NCBI GenBank assembly: GCA_044226195.1
Contig: JBGAHO010000021.1
Span: 1-64,000, forward strand
Length of the DNA: 64,000 nucleotides
Direction of reading: 5' to 3'
DNA from: RPQJ01 sp044226195
Lineage (GTDB): Bacteria > Pseudomonadota > Gammaproteobacteria > Steroidobacterales > Steroidobacteraceae
Part shown: positions 8,354 to 16,944 of the stretch, piece after piece
Position numbering within the stretch: the first letter of the stretch is position 1
Layout of the letters: each line of letters starts with the position of its first letter
Translations under genes and position numbers: made by a program
The notes under the pieces: model-generated
The model's database searches: none
What the model was told of the DNA's origin: nothing
The model's input: the letters and a program-made list of their open reading frames with translations, nothing else

Positions 8354-10278
8354 GCGCGCCGGATCGCCGTGCGGTACAGCCAGACGGCCAGCAAGCCGAC
8401 CACGGCGAGGCCGGCCGCCCGGCCGAAGTTCAGGGCCGCCGGCAGCGCCAGCACGTCCGCGCTGCCCGATACCACGATCGGGATCGCGATGAAGATGCCC
8501 ATCAGCGATTCCCCGGTGATCAGGCCCGCCGCGAACAGGATGCCGTTCTGCTTGGCGCGCTCGGCTTCCGGGCCCTCGCCGCGGATGCCGAGCTTCTTCT
8601 CGGCGAAGTACGCGATCAGGCCGCCCACGAAGATCGGCACCGACAGCTCGAGCGGCAGGTAGATGCCGACGGCCACGGCGAGCACGGGCGCGTGGAACGG
8701 CGCCTTGCGGGCCTTGAGGTACTGGTCGACGAGGATGATCGCGACGCCGATCAGTGCGCCGATCCCGATCATCCCCCACGGCAGGTTGCCGCCGAAGATG
8801 CCTTTGGCCACCGATGCCATCAGCGTCGCCTGTGGCGCCGCCAGCGCCTTCGGGTGCAGCGCCGTACGCTCGCCGATGCCGTAGGCCGTCAGCAGCAGGT
8901 TCAGCACCGGCGCCATGACCAGCGCACAGCTGAAGGCGCCGACGGCCAGCATCACCTGCTGGCGCCACGGCGTCGCGCCGACGAGGTTGCCGCACTTGAG
9001 GTCCTGCAGGTTGTCGCCGCCGATGCAGGCCGCGCAGCAGACCACCGATCCGATCATGATCGCCGCGACCGGACCGAGCGCCGCGCCCTTGCCCATCAGT
9101 GCGAGCAGCAGCAGCGACGCGAAGAGGATGGTGCAGATCGTGATGCCGGACACCGGGTTGTTCGAGGAACCCACGAGACCGGCCATGTATGCCGACACCG
9201 ACGTGAACACGAAGCCCGCGACGATCATGATCACCGTCATCGTGAGGCTGATGGCGACGTTGTGCACGATCAGCTGGTACAGCACGAACAGCGGCACCGT
9301 GAACAGCACGAGCCCGATGAGGATGCCCTTCATCGGCAGGTCCTGCTCGGTGTGCGACAGGGCGCGCGTCGCGCCCGCACGCGTCGCCGCGAGGCCGCTC
9401 TGGATGCCCGACGCGAGCGAGCTGCGGATCGAGATCAGCGCCCAGATGCCGCCGACCAGCATCGCGCCGACGCCGAGGTAGCGCACCTGCGCGGACCAGA
9501 TGCCGTAGGCCATGTCCTCGGCGCTCGCGCCGGCCAGGCGGGCCGCGAGTTCCGCGTTGTCCTGCAGGAAGTGCGCGGCGTAGATCGGAATGGCGATGTT
9601 CCAGGAGATCATGCCGCCGATCAGTGCCAGCGCGCCGATGTTGAGGCCGACGATGTAGCCGACGCCGAGCAGCGCGGGCGACAGGTTGGTGCCGAAGTAG
9701 GCCAGCCACGGGCCGAGGAAGCCGCTGCTCGCGGCGGTATCCGGGATCATGCGCAGTCCGCTGCCGGCGGCGAGCTTGGCGAACCCGCCGCCCAGCGCCG
9801 ACAACCCGAGGATCTTCACGCCCTGCGCCGGATTGTCGCCGGCCTTGAGCACCTCCGCCGCCGCGACTCCCTCGGGAAACTTGAGGCCCTGCTCGACGAT
9901 CAGCGAGCGACGCAGCGGGACCGAGAAGAACACGCCGAGGATGCCGCCGAGGCCCGCGATGGCGAGCACCCACGCGTAGCGGAAGTCCGTCCAGTGCCCG
10001 AGGATCACCAGGGCGGGCACGGTGAAGATCACGCCCGAGGCGATCGACGACCCGGCCGAGGCGCCGGTCTGCACGATGTTGTTCTCGAGGATGGTGCTGC
10101 CGCCCAGCACCCGCAGCACCGCCATCGAGACGACCGCGGCCGGGATGGCCGACGCGATCGTCAGCCCGGCGAACAGGCCGAGGTAGGTATTTGCGGCGGC
10201 CAGCAGCATGGCGAGCACGATTGCGAGAACGATGGCGCGGACGGTGAGCTGCGGCGGCGGCAGGGCCGTGCTGGACAT
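8350..10278 (-). CDS. OPT family oligopeptide transporter
   Basis: Large inner-membrane symporter, 642 residues from the ATG at 10278 (preceded by GGGGGAT), with about 15 hydrophobic segments. Bacterial OPT features include the N-terminal ANTYLGLFAGLTIASAIPAA, the KAGDNPAQGVKILG loop, and SALGGGFAKLAAGSGLRMIP. C-terminally it has GGLIAYFAEKKLG and LITGESLMGIFIAIPIV. Prokaryotic members take up oligopeptides or metal chelates. It is followed by the coupled EamA gene. The gene is divergent from the SDR at 10443 across 164 bases that must hold both promoters. Confidence 0.93.
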   Translation of the reverse strand: MSSTALPPPQLTVRAIVLAIVLAMLLAAANTYLGLFAGLTIASAIPAAVVSMAVLRVLGGSTILENNIVQTGASAGSSIASGVIFTVPALVILGHWTDFRYAWVLAIAGLGGILGVFFSVPLRRSLIVEQGLKFPEGVAAAEVLKAGDNPAQGVKILGLSALGGGFAKLAAGSGLRMIPDTAASSGFLGPWLAYFGTNLSPALLGVGYIVGLNIGALALIGGMISWNIAIPIYAAHFLQDNAELAARLAGASAEDMAYGIWSAQVRYLGVGAMLVGGIWALISIRSSLASGIQSGLAATRAGATRALSHTEQDLPMKGILIGLVLFTVPLFVLYQLIVHNVAISLTMTVIMIVAGFVFTSVSAYMAGLVGSSNNPVSGITICTILFASLLLLALMGKGAALGPVAAIMIGSVVCCAACIGGDNLQDLKCGNLVGATPWRQQVMLAVGAFSCALVMAPVLNLLLTAYGIGERTALHPKALAAPQATLMASVAKGIFGGNLPWGMIGIGALIGVAIILVDQYLKARKAPFHAPVLAVAVGIYLPLELSVPIFVGGLIAYFAEKKLGIRGEGPEAERAKQNGILFAAGLITGESLMGIFIAIPIVVSGSADVLALPAALNFGRAAGLAVVGLLAVWLYRTAIRRA

Positions 10279-10442
10279 GGTCGGTATCCCCCGGGAACTG
10301 GAGGCGGCATTAGAGAGGGGATCGACGGGCCAATGCAACCCGCCCGGCCTCGATCCGCGGGGACCGTATCAGCCGCAATGGAGGTGGCGCAGTGGCCGGT
10401 CCAGAATGACTCCGGGGACGACCGGACAAGGAGAAGGCAATC

Positions 10443-11210
10443 ATGCCTCAGTCGATCTTCATCACCGGCGCCGGGGCCGGGATCGGGGCCGAGACCGCGC
10501 GCCTGTTCGCGCGCCAGGGCTGGTTGGTCGGCGCGTCGGACGTCAGTGCCGAGCGCCTGCAGGCGCTGAAGCAGGAACTCGGCGGCGAGCGCCTCGGTTC
10601 TTACGTGGCCGACGTCTGCGATGCCGCTTCCGTGCAGGCCGCGGTACGCGAGTTCACGCGACTCACCGGCGGCCGGCTCGACGCGGCGTTTGCGAACGCC
10701 GGCATCCTGTTCATGGGGCCGGACGACAGCCTCACCCTGGAGCAGAAGCAGCGCCTCGTGGACGTCAACGTCCGGGGCGTGCTCAACACGGTCGATGCCG
10801 TGTTTCCGTACCTGCGCGTCACGCCCGGCGCGCATCTGGTCGCGATGGCATCGACCTCGGCCGAGTACGGCGCGCCGCTGCACGCCGTCTACAGCGCGAC
10901 CAAGTTCTTCGTACGCGGTTACACCGAGGCGCTCAACCTCGAATACCGCGCGCACGGCATCCAGGTCTCGGCGATCTACGTCGCCTACGTGCAGACGGGG
11001 ATGGTGTTCGATGCCAACGTGCGACCGGCCACGATCGATGCGCTCGGCGTGAAAGTCCGGCCGCAACAGGTCGCGGAGCACGTCTGGAAGGCGGTGCACG
11101 GCAACCGCGTGCACTGGTACGTCGGACTCGACGCCCGCGCGATCAACTACGCCGTGCGCCTGCTCGGCACCGGGGTCGCACCGATCTTCCGCCGTCTCGC
11201 CAAGCTCTGA
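10443..11210 (+). CDS. Short-chain dehydrogenase/reductase
   Basis: Classical SDR of 255 residues with an N-terminal NAD(P) motif TGAGAGIGAETA (about residues 6-17) and FANAGI. The catalytic Ser is S137, and the catalytic pair is Y150-x3-K154 in YSATK. The acidic residue of GASDVS after beta-2 favours NAD(H), by family knowledge. The ATG is preceded by AAGGAGAAGG at 10430-10439. The substrate cannot be inferred. It is first of the plus-strand genes leading to the cyclase-like and lipoxygenase genes, but 233 bases separate it from them. Confidence 0.93.
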   Translation: MPQSIFITGAGAGIGAETARLFARQGWLVGASDVSAERLQALKQELGGERLGSYVADVCDAASVQAAVREFTRLTGGRLDAAFANAGILFMGPDDSLTLEQKQRLVDVNVRGVLNTVDAVFPYLRVTPGAHLVAMASTSAEYGAPLHAVYSATKFFVRGYTEALNLEYRAHGIQVSAIYVAYVQTGMVFDANVRPATIDALGVKVRPQQVAEHVWKAVHGNRVHWYVGLDARAINYAVRLLGTGVAPIFRRLAKL

Positions 11211-11300
11211 TCCCGGTCCCCGGAGCACCCGCACCGATCCGCGCTCGCATGCTGCGACGCAGCACGCGTCGCCGGGCGCTGTCGCGGTGCGCGAGAACCT

Positions 11301-11329
11301 TTGTCCCGCGCCATGGTCTGGACTATTGT
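11301..11329 (+). promoter_or_regulatory. Candidate sigma-70 promoter for the cyclase-like/lipoxygenase pair
   Basis: TTGTCC (11301-11306) and TATTGT (11324-11329) are separated by 17 bases, about 115 bases upstream of the chosen start. Each hexamer matches consensus at four of six positions. The 11211-11443 gap holds no other gene. Confidence 0.3.
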
Positions 11330-11443
11330 GGCGGTCCATCGCGCCGCGCGACCTGGACAACAATCGAACAATGAGCGAGAGCCGACGGCGACTCGCAGTC
11401 AGGGGTGGTCTATCGAAGCTCAAGCCCGGGCGCCGGAGGTCCG

Positions 11444-14400
11444 TTGCGACGGTTCTTCCATGAACTGAGGCGCCGCCACCTCATCGGTGCGCTCTCCGCC
11501 TACGCGATCGTCGCGTGGGTGGTGGTGCAGGCAGCCTCGATCGCGTTGCCCGCGTTCGACGCGCCGCCGTGGGCGATGCGACTGGTGATCCTGGCCGCGA
11601 TCGCCGGCGCGCCCGTCGTGTTCGTGGTGGCGTGGGTGTTCGATCTCACGCCGCGCGGCCTCGTCCGCACCGATGAACTCCCCGACGAATCCGCGGCACC
11701 CGCAGCGGAACCGGCGCGCAAAGCCGAGCCCGAGGTCGCGCCGCCGCCGCCCGCCGACGTCCGCGCCCCGTCGCTCGAGATCGGGCCGGAGCGACGCCAG
11801 GTCACGATCCTGTATGCCGGTGTCGCGGTGCTCGCCGCCGACGACGAGGAACTCGATCCGGAAGTCGAGCGCGAGATCGTGCCGCTGGTGCGCGTCGCCT
11901 GCGAGCAGGCCGCCGAAGCCTGGGGCGGCACGCCTGGCAGTGCCGCGGGCAACGACTTCGCCCGCTATTACGGCGTGCCGACGGCGAACGAGGACGATGC
12001 GTTGCGCGCCGTGCGCGCGGGCCTCGCCATGCAGCAGGCCGTCGCACCGCTCAACGCCCGTTGGCAGTCGCGGCGGGTGCATGCCGACCTGCGCGTCACC
12101 ATCCACACCGGCACGGTGGTGGCCGAGGACCCGAACGCGGCTGCCGGCCGGCCGCCGACGCTGTCGGGCGATGCCGTCAAGGTGCCCGCCGCGATCCAGT
12201 ACCTCACCGGCAGCGGCGAAGTGACCATCACCGCGGCGACCTACCGTCTCGTCGACGACCTCGTCGAGGGCGAGGAACGCAGCATGGCCGCGGTCGGCCT
12301 GCGCGGCGGCGAGCAGCTCTATCGCATCACGCGGGTCGCCGACGTGCGCGCGCGCGGTGCCGCACTTGCGGGCATGGCCTTCGTCGGCCGCGACCGCGAG
12401 CAGGCCCTGCTCGAGGAGCGCTGGGGTCGCGCCCGTCGCTCCACGCTCGACGGCGGCGAAGGACAGGCCGTGCTCGTCAGCGGCGAGCCGGGCATCGGCA
12501 AGTCGCGCATCGTGCAGCGCCTGATCGAATTCGCCGGAGCCGACGCCGGGTCGCGCATCGTGATCGGCCAGTGCTCGCCGTACCACGTGCAGCGTTCGCT
12601 CTTTCCGGTCGCGACGCTGCTGGAGCGCGACCTGATGGGCTTCGACCCGGAGGGCGACGAGGCCGAGAAGGCGCGCCAGCTGGAGCAGTTCCTGGTCGCT
12701 GCGGGCATCGACCCCGCGCAGTCGATGCCGCTCTTCGGCGCGCTGCTCGGTGTACCGAGCCCATACCCGCCGCTGCAGCTCGCGCCGGACCGCCAGCAGC
12801 AGCTCCTGCTCGAGCAGATTGCCTCGCTGCTGGTCGACCGCGCGGAGATCGCTCCCACGCTGGTCGTCGTCGAGGACCTGCACTGGGCCGATGCGGCGAC
12901 ACTCGAGCTGCTGACCCTGCTGCTCGACCAGTTGTCGACCGCGCGCATCCTGCTGCTCCTCACCTTCCGGCCGGAATTCGAGCCGGCGTGGCCGCTGCGC
13001 TCCAACATGCTGCGCCTGCCGATGAGTCGCCTCGACGGGCTCGCGGCGGCCGAGATCGTGGCGAAGGTGGCGGCACCGCAGGTCGTGCCGCCGCGCGTGA
13101 TCCAGCGCATCGTGGAGCGCGCCGACGGCGTGCCGCTGTTCGTCGAGGAACTCACGCGGGCCGTGCTCGAGTCGGGCTCGCTCGCGCGCGCCGGGGAGGA
13201 CGACGACATCCCGATCGCGATTCCGCAGACCCTGCAGGAATCGCTGGCCGCCCGCCTCGACCGGCTCGGGCCCGCCAAGCGCGTCGCTCAGATCGCGGCC
13301 ACCATCGGCCGCGAGTTCTCGTACGCCCTGCTCGCCGCCGTCGCGGGCCTCGACGAGCCGGCACTCGAGCGCGTGCTCGACGAGCTGGTGCACGGCGAAT
13401 TCATCCTGCGCAAGGGCATCGGCCGCCGCGCGCGCTTCCTGTTCAAGCACGCGCTGATCCAGGACGCTGCCTACGGGTCGCTGCTGAAGTCGAAGCGCCG
13501 CGAATATCACGGTCGCATCGCCGAGGCGCTCGAGCAGCATTTCCCGGAACTGCGCGAGTCGCAGCCCGAACTGCTGGCACTGCACTTCCGCGAGGCCGGC
13601 CTGTCCGAGCCCGCCGTGCGTTACGGCATCGCGGCGGGCCGGGCTGCCGCGCGACGCTCGGCCAACACCGAGGCGGAGTACTACTTCGAAGGCGCGCTGG
13701 AGTCGCTCGCCGAGACGCCGCCCGGCACGGAACGCGACCGCCGCGAACTCGGCCTGCAGATGGCGCTGATGCCGGTGCTGGTGGCCACCAAGGGCTACGG
13801 GGCCGAGAATCTCGAGCGGACCTGCAGCCGCGCGCTCGCGCTGTGCGACGCCGTCGGCGACGTGCCGGAGAAGGTCTTCGCGCTGTTCGGCCTGTGGATG
13901 TTCCACGTGGTGCGGGCCAACCACGCGCAGTCGCTCGAGCTCGCGCAGCGCTTCGACGAGTTTGCGCTGGCCTCCGGCAGCGACGACCTGCAGGTCGAGG
14001 CGGACCTGATCAGCGGCATCGCGCCGTTCTTCGTCGGCCGCCTCGACGAGTCCACGCGGCGCTTCGAGGCCTGCCTCGAGCGCTACGATCCGGCGCGGCA
14101 CGCGGACCACGCCTTCCGCTACGGCCAGGATCCGCGCGTCATCGCCTGCTCGTACCTGTCGTGGATCCACTGGCTTCGGGGCGACGAGGAACGCTCGCTC
14201 GCGATCAGCACGCGGGCCGTCGAGGCGTCCCGCGCGCTCGACCACCCGCTCACGCTGTCGTTCGCGTTGACCTTCGCGGCCTGGCTGCACGCGTACCGTG
14301 GCGACCTCGACGCCGCGCGCCGCTATGCCGACGAGACGGCCGCGCTCTGTACCGAGTTCGGCATCCAGGTGTTCCTCGCCCATGCCCGCGTGGTGCAGGC

Positions 14401-14770
14401 CTGGTGCGACTGCGGTGCGAGCAACGACCGGGCGCACCGGCAGGCGCTGCTCGATCGCATCGACGACTTCCTCGCTCTCGGCGCGCGCTGCTTCGTGCCG
14501 CTGTGGGAATCGCACGTCGCGGAGGCCCAGCTCGACGGTGGCGGGCTCGGCGAGTGCGCGGCCCTGCTCGAGCGCATGGCGCGCAACGTCGCGGCCACCG
14601 GCGAGACCTGGGCGCAGGCGGAGTTCCATCGCGTGCGCGCCCGCTGGCTGCGCGCGATGCAGGCTGCGCCGGAGGCGGTCGAGGCGGAGTTCGTCCTGGG
14701 TGAGCAGGAGGCGCGGACCATCGGGTCGCGCGAGTGGGAGCGGCGCATCGCACACAGTCGTGCGCCGTGA
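11444..14770 (+). CDS. Membrane-anchored degenerate cyclase-homology / AAA-STAND ATPase / TPR-like protein
   Basis: About 1108 residues. Two N-terminal transmembrane helices (about 12-35 and 40-62) resemble the anchor seen in proteobacterial cyclase-TPR proteins (RRFFHELRRRHLIGALSAYA). A class III nucleotide-cyclase homology domain follows (about 118-290). It is degenerate: the first metal Asp is Gly in TILYAG, the GDG loop reads GND, and the N-x3-R motif is lost in VKVPAAIQ. Then comes a STAND/AAA ATPase with Walker A GEPGIGKS (347-354) and Walker B VVVEDLHWAD (about 474-483), and a helical TPR-like C-terminus. The TTG start has GGAGG (11435-11439) four bases upstream; GTG 11405 is an alternative. 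A lipoxygenase gene lies 28 bases downstream. The protein is probably a sensor/regulator, not a cyclase. Confidence 0.88.
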   Translation: MRRFFHELRRRHLIGALSAYAIVAWVVVQAASIALPAFDAPPWAMRLVILAAIAGAPVVFVVAWVFDLTPRGLVRTDELPDESAAPAAEPARKAEPEVAPPPPADVRAPSLEIGPERRQVTILYAGVAVLAADDEELDPEVEREIVPLVRVACEQAAEAWGGTPGSAAGNDFARYYGVPTANEDDALRAVRAGLAMQQAVAPLNARWQSRRVHADLRVTIHTGTVVAEDPNAAAGRPPTLSGDAVKVPAAIQYLTGSGEVTITAATYRLVDDLVEGEERSMAAVGLRGGEQLYRITRVADVRARGAALAGMAFVGRDREQALLEERWGRARRSTLDGGEGQAVLVSGEPGIGKSRIVQRLIEFAGADAGSRIVIGQCSPYHVQRSLFPVATLLERDLMGFDPEGDEAEKARQLEQFLVAAGIDPAQSMPLFGALLGVPSPYPPLQLAPDRQQQLLLEQIASLLVDRAEIAPTLVVVEDLHWADAATLELLTLLLDQLSTARILLLLTFRPEFEPAWPLRSNMLRLPMSRLDGLAAAEIVAKVAAPQVVPPRVIQRIVERADGVPLFVEELTRAVLESGSLARAGEDDDIPIAIPQTLQESLAARLDRLGPAKRVAQIAATIGREFSYALLAAVAGLDEPALERVLDELVHGEFILRKGIGRRARFLFKHALIQDAAYGSLLKSKRREYHGRIAEALEQHFPELRESQPELLALHFREAGLSEPAVRYGIAAGRAAARRSANTEAEYYFEGALESLAETPPGTERDRRELGLQMALMPVLVATKGYGAENLERTCSRALALCDAVGDVPEKVFALFGLWMFHVVRANHAQSLELAQRFDEFALASGSDDLQVEADLISGIAPFFVGRLDESTRRFEACLERYDPARHADHAFRYGQDPRVIACSYLSWIHWLRGDEERSLAISTRAVEASRALDHPLTLSFALTFAAWLHAYRGDLDAARRYADETAALCTEFGIQVFLAHARVVQAWCDCGASNDRAHRQALLDRIDDFLALGARCFVPLWESHVAEAQLDGGGLGECAALLERMARNVAATGETWAQAEFHRVRARWLRAMQAAPEAVEAEFVLGEQEARTIGSREWERRIAHSRAP

Positions 14771-14798
14771 GCCGTCGTCGGATCAACGGGAGATTGTC

Positions 14799-16916
14799 GT
14801 GAGCGATGCAAAGGCCGATTTCGAGCTCTATTACGCGCAGCGCAAGCAGGCCCTCGGCGTGCTGTACGAAGGTGACGAGTTCCTCTATCCGGGCGACGGG
14901 CCGTGGCCCGAGGCTTCGTTCGACTATCCCTACGGCCAGGCGCCGCAGGTGATGAACATCCCGGCCGACGAGCAGCGCGACTGGCAGAAGAACATCGGCC
15001 GCTACTACACCGACAATGCCGTCGGCACGTTCTACAACCGCTCGCCGTTCGGCGTGGCCGCGGCGGAGTACGCGCGCGACGATCTCGTGCAGAACGGCAT
15101 CTCGGGCTACGCGGAAGTGTCGGACGACGACTTCATCGCGCTGATCTGCGAGGGACTGTTCAGCAAATTCCTGTCGCGCCTCGACCCGCAGGACGTCACG
15201 CTGTTCGGCCTGAAGCCGACCGACATGGCGCCGGACTCCCCGTACGAGTACTACAAGTCCGACTACCGCTGCATGATGGTCGTACAGCAGACCTGGCCGG
15301 GCGAATTCGCCTGTCCGACCATCGTGCTCGTGCGCCGGCAGCGGGGCGGCCAGAAGCGCTACGCGGACGAAGGGGCGTACGAGCTGATGGCGATCGCCGT
15401 CGCGCGCAAGCCGGCGAACGTGCCGCCGGGCAATGCTCCGTTCGTCTACGAGTTCCCGCCCGAGCTCGTTTTCACGAAGGCACAGGATGCCGCATCGGCC
15501 GGCTGGTTCCTCGCGAAGTATTTCGTGCTGCAGGGCGCGGCCCACCGCATCAACCTGATCGACCACGTGAAGGTCCACTTCCCGCCGGATGCGATCAATG
15601 CGCTGACCAAGACGATCCTGCCGAAGTGGCACCTCGTGCACCAGTTGCTCGAGCCGCACTTCCGCCTGACGCTGCCGGTCAACAACACGGTGCTCGAGGG
15701 CCAGCGCTCGCTGATCAACCGCGACACCTGGTATCCGTGGAGCCCGTTCGTCGCGGTCGGCAACGAGGTGCGCAAGCTGTTTCCGTTCGCCTGGGCGGGC
15801 GCCGGCTATTACGGCGACAAGTACTACGGCCCGGACGCGGCGCAGCTCGGCAAGAACTCGTCCTACCCGGCCTTCCGGTACAGCACGAACCCGGACGGCA
15901 TGCCGGGGAGCGACGATCCGAGCGTCCTCATTCCGAATTTCATCGGCATGGACTGCTCGCGTTACGGCGCGTTCCTCAAGAGTTACTACCCGCCGATCCT
16001 GAAGTTCGTGACCGAGTCCCTGAAGGAACTCGGCAGCCCGACCAGCAACGACCCGAAGGCGCAGGTCGCGTGGCTCGAGGTGCAGCACTGGGCACACGAG
16101 ATTTCGAAGCTGCTGCCCGGCTTCCCGGATGAGAACGGCATCCTCGCGCAGGGCGAACTCGCGCGCGTGTGCGCGATGGTGATCTGGAACGCGGCGGTCG
16201 TGCACAGCTCGGACCACACGACGCTGCACCTGATGATGGACACCCGGCCCGTGCCGTTCGTGCTGCGCGTGCCGCCGCCGACGAGCCGTACCGCGATCGT
16301 CGAGGAAACGGTGGAGAGCGCGCTCGGACCGACCGTTTCCGGCTACCTCAAGACGGGCATCGCCGAGGTGCTCAAGGCGTGGGAGCGCGAAGGGCTCAAG
16401 GAGAAGCTCGAGGGCGCGGTCGTCGAGAAGCTGCTCGAGGACATCGGGCAGATCAAGCTCTCCCACAAGGAGATCCCGCTGTGCTGGCCGACGGATCTCA
16501 TGTACGCCCGCATGGCCGACCTGCTGTTCTACCGGCCGCACAACACGACGCTGCTCTACGACTGCGATTACGCGTTCGAGCGCGACGCGCAGACCGACGA
16601 GGAGAAGGCGCTGCAGGCCATGTGGATCGCCGCGGGCCGACCGGTGCTGACGGACGACCAGAAGCAGCGCCTGCGCGGCCTGCGCAAGACGTTCCAGGCG
16701 ATGCTCGATGCCGTGAACCTGCAGTACTACAACGCGGACGGCACACCCGTCGTGCCGCAGGCCGGCAACCCGAACTATCACAGCGACACCGACGCCGCGA
16801 TGCAGCACCTCAATCGCTTTGGATTCCCGAAGCTGCGGCCGGGCACCGGCGAGGCGGGCGATACGGGGGCGATGCTGCGGCGGGAAGCCTGCATCGGCGC
16901 GGGCGTGCAGTACTGA
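14799..16916 (+). CDS. Divergent lipoxygenase-family protein
   Basis: 705 residues. The fold is recognised from HLVHQLLEPHFRLTLPVN (278-295), the strongly conserved lipoxygenase stretch. WFLAKYFVLQGAAHRINLID precedes it, and AMVIWNAAVVHSSDHTTLH (about 457-475) follows. Lipoxygenases oxygenate polyunsaturated fatty acids with a non-heme iron. Here the ligands look unusual: H249-x6-H256-x3-H260 instead of H-x4-H-x4-H, H473 where many members have Asn, and a C-terminal Tyr (GAGVQY) instead of Ile. No signal peptide is evident. The GTG start has GGGAG at 14788-14792. It is 28 bases after the STAND-like gene. An alternative is a catalytically distinct family member. Confidence 0.72.
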   Translation: MSDAKADFELYYAQRKQALGVLYEGDEFLYPGDGPWPEASFDYPYGQAPQVMNIPADEQRDWQKNIGRYYTDNAVGTFYNRSPFGVAAAEYARDDLVQNGISGYAEVSDDDFIALICEGLFSKFLSRLDPQDVTLFGLKPTDMAPDSPYEYYKSDYRCMMVVQQTWPGEFACPTIVLVRRQRGGQKRYADEGAYELMAIAVARKPANVPPGNAPFVYEFPPELVFTKAQDAASAGWFLAKYFVLQGAAHRINLIDHVKVHFPPDAINALTKTILPKWHLVHQLLEPHFRLTLPVNNTVLEGQRSLINRDTWYPWSPFVAVGNEVRKLFPFAWAGAGYYGDKYYGPDAAQLGKNSSYPAFRYSTNPDGMPGSDDPSVLIPNFIGMDCSRYGAFLKSYYPPILKFVTESLKELGSPTSNDPKAQVAWLEVQHWAHEISKLLPGFPDENGILAQGELARVCAMVIWNAAVVHSSDHTTLHLMMDTRPVPFVLRVPPPTSRTAIVEETVESALGPTVSGYLKTGIAEVLKAWEREGLKEKLEGAVVEKLLEDIGQIKLSHKEIPLCWPTDLMYARMADLLFYRPHNTTLLYDCDYAFERDAQTDEEKALQAMWIAAGRPVLTDDQKQRLRGLRKTFQAMLDAVNLQYYNADGTPVVPQAGNPNYHSDTDAAMQHLNRFGFPKLRPGTGEAGDTGAMLRREACIGAGVQY

Positions 16917-16944
16917 GCGCAGCGAGCGCTGCGCCCGGCGGCCC

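Noticed and set aside
8353..9973. A longer start for the EamA transporter, inside the OPT gene
   Set aside because: The GTGA overlap at 8350-8353 and the family N-terminus show that translation starts at 8353. The extension has no homology and overlaps OPT coding.
11420..14755. A 1111-codon open frame opposite the cyclase-like gene
   Set aside because: Antisense shadow. The plus-strand product has Walker motifs and known domains; the minus product is Arg/Gln-rich with no motif.
11444..14770. Calling this protein an adenylate cyclase
   Set aside because: The metal-binding and transition-state residues are lost, so enzymatic function is not supported.
16917..16934. GC hairpin between the lipoxygenase and FAD genes as an intrinsic terminator
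   Set aside because: It has no T-tract on either strand. It was kept only as a hairpin remark.
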